Below are positions 25,201 to 32,928 of a DNA stretch of 64,000 bases, in pieces. The notes beneath the pieces were generated by a model. The model did no database searches, had not been told where the DNA came from, and saw nothing but the letters and a program-made list of their open reading frames with translations. The position numbers and the translations under genes were made by a program. How positions within the stretch are numbered: position 1 is the stretch's first letter; each line of letters starts with the position of its first letter. This DNA comes from Streptomyces bambusae (GTDB lineage Bacteria; Actinomycetota; Actinomycetes; Streptomycetales; Streptomycetaceae), in assembly GCF_020532645.1 (NCBI RefSeq), contig NZ_JAJAUZ010000040.1:1-64000 (forward strand). Direction: 5' to 3'.

Positions 25201-25250
25201 CTCTTCTAGACTGGGACGGCAATTCCATCATCCAAAGGAGTCGAGAGACC

Positions 25251-26519
25251 GTGACGGACATCGTCGACGAACTGAAGTGGCGCGGGCTGTTCGCCCAGTC
25301 CACCGATGAAGAAGCCCTGCGCAAGGCCTTCGCGGACGGTCCCGTCACGTTCTATTGCGGCTTCGACCCGACGGCCGCCTCGCTGCACGTCGGGCACCTG
25401 GTGCAGGTGCTCACCGTCCGCCGGATCCAGCAGGCGGGTCACCGCCCGCTGGCGCTGGTGGGCGGTGCCACCGGCCAGATCGGCGACCCGCGGCCGACGG
25501 CCGAGCGCACCCTGAACGACCCGGAGACGGTCGCGAACTGGGTGAACCGGCTGCGTTCCCAGATCGAGCCGTACCTGTCCTTCGAGGGCGAGAACGCGGC
25601 CGTGATGGTGAACAACCTGGACTGGACGGCGGGCATGTCCGCCATCGAGTTCCTGCGGGACATCGGCAAGCACTTCCGGGTCAACAAGATGCTGACGAAG
25701 GACTCGGTCGCCAAGCGGCTGGAGTCGGACCAGGGCATCAGCTACACGGAGTTCAGCTACCAGCTGCTCCAGGGCATGGACTTCCTGGAGCTGTACCGCC
25801 GCCACGGCTGCGTGCTCCAGCAGGGCGGCTCCGACCAGTGGGGCAACCTGACGGCGGGTCTCGACCTGATCCACCGGCTGGAGCCGGGTGCGGTCGTGCA
25901 CGCGCTGGCGACTCCGCTGATGGTGAAGGCGGACGGCACCAAGTTCGGCAAGACCGAGGGCGGGGCCGTCTGGCTGGACCCGGAGATGACCACGCCGTAC
26001 GCGTTCTACCAGTTCTGGCTGAACGTGGACGACCGGGACATCTCGACGTACATGCGGATCCTGTCCTTCAAGAGCCGTGCGGAGCTGGAGGAGCTGGAGC
26101 AGCAGACCGCCGAGCGGCCGCAGGCGCGGGCCGCGCAGCGGGCGCTGGCCGAGGAGCTGACCGCCCTGGTGCACGGGCCGGACCAGGCGGCGGCCGTGAT
26201 CGCCGCGTCGAAGGCGCTGTTCGGCCAGGGTGAGCTGGCGGACCTGGACGAGGCCACGCTGGCCGCGGCCCTGTCCGAGCTGCCGCACGCGAAGGTGGCG
26301 GAGCCGGCGCCGGTCGTGGACCTGTTCGCGGAGACCGGTCTGGTCGCGAGCAAGTCGGCGGGCCGCCGGACGGTGAAGGAGGGCGGCGCGTACGTGAACA
26401 ACGTGAAGGTGACCGCCGAGGACGCGGTGCCGGCGGCGTCGGACCTGCTGCACGGGCGCTGGCTGGTGCTGCGCCGCGGAAAGAAGAACCTGGCCGCGGT
26501 CGAGGTCACGGGCGCCTGA
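25251..26519 (+). CDS. tyrS: Tyrosyl-tRNA synthetase
   Basis: Class I aminoacyl-tRNA synthetase that charges tRNA-Tyr. The 422-residue protein has the HIGH-like HVGH at residues 46-49, the tyrosine-binding QGGSDQWGN block, a KMSKS-equivalent KFGKT, and a C-terminal S4 RNA-binding domain (VASKSAGRRTVKEGGAYVNN). The GTG start is supported by AAAGGAG ten bases upstream; the same frame is open far upstream through tldE but that is a shadow. No T-box-like leader is visible in the 50-base gap. Confidence 0.97.
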   Translation: MTDIVDELKWRGLFAQSTDEEALRKAFADGPVTFYCGFDPTAASLHVGHLVQVLTVRRIQQAGHRPLALVGGATGQIGDPRPTAERTLNDPETVANWVNRLRSQIEPYLSFEGENAAVMVNNLDWTAGMSAIEFLRDIGKHFRVNKMLTKDSVAKRLESDQGISYTEFSYQLLQGMDFLELYRRHGCVLQQGGSDQWGNLTAGLDLIHRLEPGAVVHALATPLMVKADGTKFGKTEGGAVWLDPEMTTPYAFYQFWLNVDDRDISTYMRILSFKSRAELEELEQQTAERPQARAAQRALAEELTALVHGPDQAAAVIAASKALFGQGELADLDEATLAAALSELPHAKVAEPAPVVDLFAETGLVASKSAGRRTVKEGGAYVNNVKVTAEDAVPAASDLLHGRWLVLRRGKKNLAAVEVTGA

Positions 26520-26544
26520 CGCCCGTCTCCCGGTCCGGCAGCGC

Positions 26545-26586
26545 GGAGGGGCCGGTGCGGACCTTGATGTCCGTACCGGCCCCTCC
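26545..26586. terminator. Bidirectional terminator after tyrS
   Basis: Seventeen-base stem (26545-26561 with 26570-26586, one G-U pair) and an 8-base loop between tyrS and the convergent membrane protein gene. Confidence 0.8.
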
Positions 26587-26625
26587 GTCGTGCCGGGCTG
26601 TGTGCCGGCGCTTGCGGGTGCCGCG

Positions 26626-26901
26626 TCACGCCGCCCGCCGGCTGCCCCGCATCATCACGTAGAGCATGTCGCCGAGTCCCACGACGACCACGGCGCCCGC
26701 GATCTGCAGCAGGTGGCGGATCCAGTCGATGCCCCGGGTGTCGTCCACGCCGATCCAGCCGGCGACCGCGTTGCCGAGGACGCCGCCGAGGATGCCGAAG
26801 ACGGTGGTCAGCCACAGCGGCTGGTGCTGTTTGCCGGGCAGGACGGCCCGGGCGATGAGCCCCAGGACGAATCCGACGATGATCGCCCACAACCAACTCA
26901 T
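26626..26901 (-). CDS. GlsB/YeaQ/YmgE family membrane protein
   Basis: 91-residue transglycosylase-associated-type membrane protein with three hydrophobic segments: WLWAIIVGFVLGLIARAV, LTTVFGILGGVLGNAVAGWI and LLQIAGAVVVVGLGDMLYV. The Gly-rich GILGGVLGN pattern and GKQHQPLWLTTV loop are typical. Family members are induced by stress in many bacteria but have no known activity. ATG at 26901 has GAGGAGG five bases upstream. Divergent from the DUF3099 gene. Confidence 0.9.
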   Translation of the reverse strand: MSWLWAIIVGFVLGLIARAVLPGKQHQPLWLTTVFGILGGVLGNAVAGWIGVDDTRGIDWIRHLLQIAGAVVVVGLGDMLYVMMRGSRRAA

Positions 26902-27079
26902 GTCGCCTCCTCGTGGCGCGTCGTGCGCATGTGGGCCCAGTGTCGGCCGCTGCGGCGAACGGCGCACGCCGGGAGCACCCGTTCGCGGGACACCCGCTCT
27001 CCACCGCGCGGGGGTGGCGGGCTACGGTGGAAGCAGTCCGGACCGGGGAGTGTCCGGCGAGGGAAACGGGTGGTGGGTC

Positions 27080-27409
27080 GTGGTACGGAAGCGGAATCAG
27101 TCGGAGGTCTTCCGGATCACCGGAGCCCGGCAGGGTCTCCAGGAGGACGTCCGTGGCCGCCAGCGGCGTTACGTGATCTCGATGGGGATCCGGACCCTGT
27201 CGGTGATCCTCACGGTGGTGTTGTGGAACGTGGAGCGGCATGTCGCGGTGGTGACGCTCATCGCCGGTGCGCTGCTGCCGTACGTGGCCGTGGTCATCGC
27301 CAACGCGGGCCGGGAGTCGGCTCCTTCGCTGCCCTCGCACTTCATCCCGGCGCCGGTCCGTCCGGCGCTGGACGCGGGAAACCTCAGGAAAAGCTCAGAT
27401 CAATCGTGA
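27080..27409 (+). CDS. DUF3099 domain membrane protein
   Basis: 109-residue protein with two closely spaced transmembrane helices (about residues 34-50 and 54-76: RTLSVILTVVLWNVERHV, VVTLIAGALLPYVAVVIAN). The preceding motif FRITGARQGLQEDVRGRQRR is the hallmark of actinobacterial DUF3099. Function unknown. I choose the GTG at 27080; the longer open frame upstream is antisense to the GlsB gene. No strong ribosome-binding site is seen. Confidence 0.85.
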   Translation: MVRKRNQSEVFRITGARQGLQEDVRGRQRRYVISMGIRTLSVILTVVLWNVERHVAVVTLIAGALLPYVAVVIANAGRESAPSLPSHFIPAPVRPALDAGNLRKSSDQS

Positions 27410-27485
27410 GGTTCCGGTGCACCGCACCGGGTCCTGCGTGACATACTGCAGACGCGCTCCGCATCCCCCGTCGGAGCGACGGACC

Positions 27486-27521
27486 GACGCCGGGCAGCTC
27501 CCCCCGTGGCTGCTCGGCGTC
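27486..27521 (+). terminator. Hairpin terminator after DUF3099 gene
   Basis: Thirteen-base stem (GACGCCGGGCAGC 27486-27498 with 27509-27521, one G-U pair), 10-base loop, and a short T tract (27533-27536) soon after. The same T tract forms part of the next gene's predicted -10 region. Confidence 0.6.
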
Positions 27522-27547
27522 GTCATTCCGTCTTTTAGGGTTGAGCC

Positions 27548-27787
27548 GTGAACTCCCCTGACTCTCCTGACACGAACGTCCCCGTCTGCTCCGCCAAGGG
27601 CTGCCGCGTGCCCGCCGTCTGGGTGCTGGCGTGGAACAACCCGAAGCTGCACACGCCGGACCGGCGCAAGACCTGGCTCGCCTGCGAGGAGCACCGCGAG
27701 CACCTCTCCCAGTTCCTGGGCGTACGCGGTTTCCTGAAGGACGTGGTGGACCTCGCCGAGTGGGAGCAGCGCGAGCGGACGACCTGA
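27548..27787 (+). CDS. Small cysteine-containing conserved protein
   Basis: 79-residue soluble protein of unknown function conserved in actinomycetes. Three cysteines (Cys14 and Cys19 in VCSAKGCRVPA, and one in ACEEHREHLSQF) with nearby histidines suggest a small metal site. The GTG start has no ribosome-binding site, but TAGGGT at 27536-27541 ends 6 bases before it, so the transcript is probably leaderless. It is convergent with moaA. Confidence 0.8.
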   Translation: MNSPDSPDTNVPVCSAKGCRVPAVWVLAWNNPKLHTPDRRKTWLACEEHREHLSQFLGVRGFLKDVVDLAEWEQRERTT

Positions 27788-27795
27788 GCCGCATG

Positions 27796-27836
27796 CCCCG
27801 GGACCGTCCGTGCGTAACGTACGGGCCGTCCCGGGG
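27796..27836. terminator. Bidirectional terminator facing moaA
   Basis: Nine-base stem CCCCGGGAC (27796-27804) with GTCCCGGGG (27828-27836); the 23-base loop can form a second inner stem. It lies in the 120-base gap between convergent genes. Confidence 0.55.
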
Positions 27837-27907
27837 CCGCTCCGTCAGTCCGTGCGGGCCGGTCCGCCCATGCGGCCGGTCCGTCCGTACGGGCCGTCAG
27901 CCGGCCG

Positions 27908-28897
27908 TCAGCCGCCGATCGCGGACATCGGGCGGTCGGGCTGGAGGAACGACGGGTCGTCGAGGCCGGAGCCGGCCTTCTTGCCCCACATCGCCTTCTT
28001 CCACAGTTCGGCGACGTCCGCGTCGGGGGCGCCCGAGCGCAGTGCGCCGCGCAGGTCCGATTCCTCGGTGGCGAACAGGCAGGTGCGGACCTGGCCGTCG
28101 GCGGTGAGGCGGGTGCGGTCGCAGGCCCGGCAGAACGGCCGGGTGACGGAGGCGATGACGCCGACGGTGGCGGGCCCGCCGTCGACGGTCCAGCGCTCGG
28201 CGGGGGCGGAGCCGCGCTCGGCGGCGCCTTCCTCGGTGAGGGTGAAGCGGGTGCGCAGGGAGGCGAGGATGTCGCCGGCGGTGATCATGCCGTCGCGCTT
28301 CCAGCCGTGCTGGGCGTCCAGCGGCATCTGCTCGATGAAGCGCAGCTCGTAGCCCTGCTCGACGGCCCAGGCGAGCAGGTCGGGGGCCTCGTCGTCGTTG
28401 AGGCCGGGCATCAGGACGGCGTTGACCTTGACCGGGGTGAGGCCGGCGTCCCGGGCCGCGGCCATGCCCTCGATGACGTCCTTGTGCCGGTCGCGGCGGG
28501 TGAGGGTCTTGAAGACGTCGGGGCGCAGGGTGTCCAGGGAGACGTTGACCCGGTCGAGGCCGGCCGCCTTGAGGGCCTGTGCGGTGCGCTTGAGCCCGAT
28601 GCCGTTGGTGGTCAGCGACATCTGGGGGCGGGGGTCGAGGGCGGCGACGCGCTCGACGATGCCGACCAGTCCGGGCCGCAGCAGCGGCTCGCCGCCGGTG
28701 AAGCGGACCTCGGTGACGCCGAGGTCGGTGACCGCTATGCGGATCAGCCGGACGATCTCGTCGTCGGTCAGGAGATCCGGCTTCGCCAGCCATTGCAGGC
28801 CTTCTTCGGGCATGCAGTAGGTGCACCGCAGGTTGCACCGGTCAGTGAGCGAAACCCGCAGGTCGGTGGCGACTCTGCCGTAGGTGTCGATGAGCAC
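27908..28897 (-). CDS. moaA: GTP 3',8-cyclase MoaA
   Basis: Radical SAM enzyme that starts molybdenum cofactor synthesis by converting GTP to 3',8-cyclo-GTP, acting with MoaC. The 329-residue protein has the SAM cluster cysteines Cys21, Cys25 and Cys28 (DRCNLRCTYCMPEEG), a C-terminal second 4Fe-4S site (FCRACDRTRL ... RTCLFA) and the essential terminal Gly-Gly. ATG start at 28897. No other moa gene is in the window. A perfect palindrome lies 60 bases upstream. Confidence 0.97.
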   Translation of the reverse strand: MLIDTYGRVATDLRVSLTDRCNLRCTYCMPEEGLQWLAKPDLLTDDEIVRLIRIAVTDLGVTEVRFTGGEPLLRPGLVGIVERVAALDPRPQMSLTTNGIGLKRTAQALKAAGLDRVNVSLDTLRPDVFKTLTRRDRHKDVIEGMAAARDAGLTPVKVNAVLMPGLNDDEAPDLLAWAVEQGYELRFIEQMPLDAQHGWKRDGMITAGDILASLRTRFTLTEEGAAERGSAPAERWTVDGGPATVGVIASVTRPFCRACDRTRLTADGQVRTCLFATEESDLRGALRSGAPDADVAELWKKAMWGKKAGSGLDDPSFLQPDRPMSAIGG

Positions 28898-28956
28898 GAG
28901 GGCCCCCTCCCCGGTCCGCGAACCGAAGTCTGATCCTTGTTTCGAGCCTACGCGAC

Positions 28957-28969
28957 GGTTGTTACAACC
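28957..28969. promoter_or_regulatory. Perfect palindrome upstream of moaA
   Basis: GGTTGT-T-ACAACC, a 6-1-6 inverted repeat in the short region between the moaA start and the terminator of the symporter operon. Candidate operator or promoter element for moaA; it partly overlaps a weak TAGGCT -10-like hexamer on the minus strand. Confidence 0.35.
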
Positions 28970-28996
28970 AAGGACGCCCGAAACGACGAGACGTGG

Positions 28997-29032
28997 CGTG
29001 GCCGCGTCGTACGGACCTACGACGCGGCCACG
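28997..29032 (-). terminator. Terminator of the DUF485-symporter operon
   Basis: Perfect 15-bp stem (28997-29011 with 29018-29032) and 6-base loop, 18 bases downstream of the symporter stop codon. Confidence 0.8.
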
Positions 29033-29050
29033 GAGGGTGTCCGGAGGATT

Positions 29051-30688
29051 TCAGTGGGCGCCTGCTCCGGTGAGGGAGCGCACCTCCAGTTCGGCGTATT
29101 TCTGCGGGTCGGCGGGCTCCTTCGACAGGACGGTGCCGAGCCAGCCGAGCAGGAAGCCGAGCGGGATGGAGACGATGCCGGGGTTCTCCAGGGGGAACCA
29201 GTAGAAGTCGGCGTTCTTGAACATGGAGGTGGGCTTGCCCGACACGACGGGTGAGAAGAGGACGAGGACCACCGAGGAGATCAGGCCGCCGTAGATGGAC
29301 CACAGGGCGCCGCGGGTGGTGAACCGCTTCCAGAACAGGCTGTAGAGGATGGTCGGCAGGTTCGCGGAGGCGGCCACGGCGAAGGCGAGGGCCACCAGTC
29401 CGGCCACGTTCAGGTCGCGGGCGAGGGCGCCCAGGCCGATGGCGACGGCTCCGATGCCGACCGTGGCCCAGCGTGCGGCCCGTACCTCCTCCTGCTCGGT
29501 GGCCCGGCCGCGCCGGATGACGTTGACGTACAGGTCGTGGGCGAAGGAGGAGGACGAGGCGAGGGTGAGGCCGGCGACCACGGCGAGGATGGTGGCGAAG
29601 GCGACCGCGGAGATCACGGCGAGCAGCACCGCCCCGCCGGTGGATCCGGTGCCCCCGCCGACGGCTTCGGCGAGCATGGGTGCGGCCGTGTTGCCCGCCT
29701 TGTTGGAGGCGATGATGTCCTCGCGCTTGAGGAGGGCGGCGGCGCCGAAGCCGAGGGCGATGGTCATCAGGTAGAAGGCGCCGATGATGCCGATGGCCCA
29801 GTTGACGGAGGTGCGGGCGGCCTTCGCGGTGGGGACCGTGTAGAAGCGGATCAGGATGTGCGGCAGGCCGGCGGTGCCGAGCACGAGGGCGATGCCGAGC
29901 GAGATGAAGTCGATCTTCGAGGTGGCGGTGGCCCCGTACTTGAGGCCGGGCTCCAGGAAGGCGGCGCCCTGGCCGCTGTTCTCGGCGGCCCGGCCGAGCA
30001 GCTCGGAGACGCTGAAGTCGAACTTGAGCAGCACCAGGAAGGTGATGAGCAGGGCGCCGGCGATCAGCAGGACGGCCTTGACCATCTGCACCCAGGTGGT
30101 GCCCTTCATGCCGCCGATGGTCACGTAGACGATCATCAGGACGCCGACCAGGGCGACGATGGCGACCTTGCCGCCGTCACTGGTGATGCCGAGGAGCAGC
30201 GAGACCAGGACGCCGGCGCCGGCCATCTGGGCGAGCAGGTAGAAGATCGAGACGACGATCGTGGAGGTGCCGGCGGCGGTGCGGACCGGGCGCTGGCGCA
30301 TCCGGTAGGCGAGGACGTCGCCCATGGTGTAGCGGCCGGAGTTGCGCAGCGGTTCGGCGACGAGCAGCAGCGCGACCAGCCAGGCGACGAGGAAGCCGAT
30401 GGAGTAGAGGAAGCCGTCGTAGCCGAAGAGGGCGATGGCGCCGGCGATGCCGAGGAAGGACGCGGCGGACATGTAGTCGCCGGAGATGGCGAGGCCGTTC
30501 TGGAAGCCGGTGAACTGGCGGCCGCCGGCGTAGAAGTCGGCCGCGCCCTTGGTCTGGCGGCCGGCGCGGACGGTGATGACGAGGGTGGCGACGACGAAGA
30601 GCCCGAAGAGCGTCATGATCAGCGGGCGGTGCTCGGTCGCCGCCCCGGCGGCGAGGGGGACGGCCGGGGCGGTGAGGCCGTGGGTCAT
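29051..30688 (-). CDS. Sodium:solute symporter, acetate permease ActP-like
   Basis: 545-residue SSS-family transporter with about 13 transmembrane helices. Conserved blocks include ADFYAGGRQFTGFQNGLAISGDYMSAASFLG near the N-terminus (sodium and substrate site), FYLLAQMAGAG and GTAGLPHILIRFYTVPTAKAAR, all typical of the cation/acetate symporter branch. Probably takes up acetate or another short monocarboxylate with sodium. Its ATG overlaps the DUF485 stop by 4 bases, the standard pairing for ActP operons. Longer frame upstream of 30688 is a shadow. Confidence 0.93.
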   Translation of the reverse strand: MTHGLTAPAVPLAAGAATEHRPLIMTLFGLFVVATLVITVRAGRQTKGAADFYAGGRQFTGFQNGLAISGDYMSAASFLGIAGAIALFGYDGFLYSIGFLVAWLVALLLVAEPLRNSGRYTMGDVLAYRMRQRPVRTAAGTSTIVVSIFYLLAQMAGAGVLVSLLLGITSDGGKVAIVALVGVLMIVYVTIGGMKGTTWVQMVKAVLLIAGALLITFLVLLKFDFSVSELLGRAAENSGQGAAFLEPGLKYGATATSKIDFISLGIALVLGTAGLPHILIRFYTVPTAKAARTSVNWAIGIIGAFYLMTIALGFGAAALLKREDIIASNKAGNTAAPMLAEAVGGGTGSTGGAVLLAVISAVAFATILAVVAGLTLASSSSFAHDLYVNVIRRGRATEQEEVRAARWATVGIGAVAIGLGALARDLNVAGLVALAFAVAASANLPTILYSLFWKRFTTRGALWSIYGGLISSVVLVLFSPVVSGKPTSMFKNADFYWFPLENPGIVSIPLGFLLGWLGTVLSKEPADPQKYAELEVRSLTGAGAH

Positions 30689-31059
30689 GCGCCACTCTCC
30701 ATGCGGGACTTGATGGCCTCGGACTGCGGGTCGAGGCGGGTGGCGGCGTGCCGGGAGTACCACCAGGCGATGAAGAAGGTGGTGGCGAACTGGGCGAGGC
30801 CGAGGACGAGGGCGACGTTGATGTTGCCGAAGAGCCGGATGCCCATGAACTCGCCCGCGTAGTTCGACAGCAGGACGTAGAGCAGGTACCAGGCGATGAA
30901 CGCGACGGTGAGGGGGAAGGTGAAGGAGCGGTGGGCGCGGCGCAGCTCGGCGAACTCGGCGCTCTGCTGGACCTCGGCGAACTGCTCGGCGGTGGGGAGG
31001 CCGGGTTCGGTGCCGGCGGGGGTGCCGGTGCCGGGTGGCGGCGCTGCGTCGGTGGTCAC
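30685..31059 (-). CDS. DUF485 membrane protein, symporter partner
   Basis: 124-residue protein with two transmembrane helices (TFPLTVAFIAWYLLYVLL and GNINVALVLGLAQFATTFFIAWWY) and the family motif RLDPQSEAIK close to the C-terminus. DUF485 proteins are encoded with acetate symporters (YjcH-ActP in E. coli) and are thought to be accessory subunits. The GTG start at 31059 is supported by GAGGAG five bases upstream; the open frame continues a little further upstream. The gene overlaps the symporter gene by 4 bases. Confidence 0.92.
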   Translation of the reverse strand: MTTDAAPPPGTGTPAGTEPGLPTAEQFAEVQQSAEFAELRRAHRSFTFPLTVAFIAWYLLYVLLSNYAGEFMGIRLFGNINVALVLGLAQFATTFFIAWWYSRHAATRLDPQSEAIKSRMESGA

Positions 31060-31200
31060 GGGCTCTCCTCGGGGGGCTGAAGCGGTGGGGACGACGGACA
31101 AAACAACCTCCATGGGGACGTGGTGGTGCTGATCCCCTGTGTCAACGGCACGGACCGGGCGACCGCGTGGTTCAACGCTCGTTTTTTCTTTCGGAATTCA

Positions 31201-31230
31201 TTGCTTCGGCAGGAAGATCGGCGCTAGCTT
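31201..31230 (+). promoter_or_regulatory. Predicted promoter of the subtilase gene
   Basis: TTGCTT (31201-31206) and TAGCTT (31225-31230) separated by 18 bases, about 70 bases before the start codon and directly after an unusually AT-rich patch (31179-31200). On the opposite strand a TTGACA hexamer (31140-31145) may serve the DUF485 operon, although I see no good -10 for it. Confidence 0.4.
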
Positions 31231-31300
31231 CACTCGTCATGTACCCGTCCATACGCGACCCGCGTCCGGACGGCTCTTAGACGGATGATGTGGAGAACCC

Positions 31301-32827
31301 ATGGCTCATCTCGGGTCCCGACGCCGCCGCGCACTCGCCGTGCCGGTCGGCCTGGCGCTCACGGCTTCGCTCGGCCTCCTCCCGGCGGTGACGGCCTCGG
31401 CCGCCCCGCTGGACACGGTGGCCCAGGCCGCTGACACCACCGGCCCGAAGCTCTCGTACGTGGTCAACCTCGGCCCGTACGGCCAGGTCAAGCACGTCAA
31501 GAAGGCCATCGAGCGAGCTGGCGGCACGGTGGTGATCGCCTATGACAAGATCGGCGTCATCGTCGCCACCTCGTCGAACCCCGACTTCGCGAAGACCATG
31601 CGGACGGTCAAGCACGTGGCCTCCGCGGGCGCCACCCGTACGGCCCCGCTGCAGTCCGTGCAGACGCACGAAGAGGGCGACACCCAGAAGCTGAGCGCGT
31701 CCGAGGCCGCCAAGGCGGCGGCCGCTGCCGCGCCGGGCGAGGAGCCGCTGGAGCCCAACCAGTGGGACCTGCGGGCGATCAAGGCCGACCAGGCTCACAA
31801 GATCAACGATGGCAGCAAGAAGGTCACCGTCGGCGTCATCGACACGGGTGTCGATGACACGCACCCCGATCTCGCCGCGAACTTCTCGAAGTCGCAGTCG
31901 GCCAACTGTGTCGGCGGTGTCGCGGACACCTCCGAGGGCGCCTGGCGTCCGTACACGGACGGCAGCGACCACGGCACGCACGTCGCGGGCACCATCGCGG
32001 CCGCCCGCAACAACGTGGGCATCAGCGGTGTCGCCCCGGGCGTCAAGGTCGCCGGCATCAAGGTGAGCGAGCCCGCGACCAGCCTCTTCTACACCGAGGC
32101 GGTCGTGTGCGGCTTCATGTTCGCCGCCGAGAAGGGGATCGAGGTGACCAACAACAGCTACTACGTCGACCCGTGGCTCTTCAACTGCAAGACCGACGAC
32201 GACCAGAAGGCGCTGGTGGAGGCCCTCGCCCGGGCGACGAAGTACGCCGAGCGCAAGGGCGTGCTGAACGTGGCCTCGGCCGGCAACTCGAACCAGGACC
32301 TGGCCGCGCCCTCCCTCGAGGACGCGACCAGCCCGAACGACACCACCCCGGTGACCCGCACCATCGACCCGAGCGTCTGCCTGGACCTGCCCACGCAGCT
32401 CCCGGGCGTGGTCACGGTCAGCGCGACCGGTGACAAGGGCCTGCGCTCGTACTACTCGAGCTACGGCCTCGGTGTCGTCGACGTCTCCGCCCCCGGCGGC
32501 GACAAGTGGCAGATACCCGCGACCCCGGACGCCAACGGCCGCGTGCTGTCGACGATCCTGGGCGGCGGCTACGGCTACAAGCAGGGCACCTCGATGGCCG
32601 CCCCGCACGTCGCCGGTGTCGCGGCGCTGCTGAAGAGCAAGCACCCGGGTGCCACCCCGGCGCAGCTCCAGCGGATGCTGAAGGCGCAGTCCGACAAGCA
32701 GGTCTGCCCGTCGAAGATCTACGACGCCACCGGCGCCCTGATCGACGCCACCACCTGCCAGAGCAAGTGGGGCCAGACGGGCTACTACGGCCACGGCCAG
32801 GTCAACGCGCTGAACGCCGTGAAGTGA
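31301..32827 (+). CDS. Secreted subtilisin-like serine protease (S8)
   Basis: 508-residue exported protease. An N-terminal signal peptide (arginine-rich start, hydrophobic core ALAVPVGLALTASLGLL, cleavage near ASA-AP at about 36) is followed by an inhibitor-I9-like propeptide (about 45-125), an Ala-rich linker and the S8 catalytic domain. Catalytic residues are Asp181 (VIDTGVD), His224 (DHGTHVAG) and Ser431 (GTSMAAPHVAG), with the oxyanion Asn near 284 (TNNSYY). Four or more cysteines in the mature domain suggest disulfides. ATG start; monocistronic, ending at a double hairpin. Confidence 0.96.
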   Translation: MAHLGSRRRRALAVPVGLALTASLGLLPAVTASAAPLDTVAQAADTTGPKLSYVVNLGPYGQVKHVKKAIERAGGTVVIAYDKIGVIVATSSNPDFAKTMRTVKHVASAGATRTAPLQSVQTHEEGDTQKLSASEAAKAAAAAAPGEEPLEPNQWDLRAIKADQAHKINDGSKKVTVGVIDTGVDDTHPDLAANFSKSQSANCVGGVADTSEGAWRPYTDGSDHGTHVAGTIAAARNNVGISGVAPGVKVAGIKVSEPATSLFYTEAVVCGFMFAAEKGIEVTNNSYYVDPWLFNCKTDDDQKALVEALARATKYAERKGVLNVASAGNSNQDLAAPSLEDATSPNDTTPVTRTIDPSVCLDLPTQLPGVVTVSATGDKGLRSYYSSYGLGVVDVSAPGGDKWQIPATPDANGRVLSTILGGGYGYKQGTSMAAPHVAGVAALLKSKHPGATPAQLQRMLKAQSDKQVCPSKIYDATGALIDATTCQSKWGQTGYYGHGQVNALNAVK

Positions 32828-32837
32828 TGACGGCTGC

Positions 32838-32902
32838 CGCCCGGTGATCCGTCACCGGGCGCGGCGAAGGGGCCGGACGGGGGTTTCCCCGGCCGGCCCC
32901 TT
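32838..32902. terminator. Double-hairpin bidirectional terminator
   Basis: Two consecutive stems in the 101-base gap between convergent genes: CGCCCGGTGA (32838-32847) with 32852-32861 and a 4-base loop, then AAGGGGCCGG (32867-32876) with 32893-32902. Confidence 0.75.
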
Positions 32903-32928
32903 CTGCCGTTCCCCCGCGGGGGGTGCGG

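Noticed and set aside
24375..25250. N-terminal extension of tyrS through tldE
   Set aside because: tldE occupies this DNA in its own frame, and tyrS has a proper GTG start with AAAGGAG.
25201..25250. T-box or attenuator before tyrS
   Set aside because: The gap is 50 bases, too short, and shows no T-box sequence or terminator stem.
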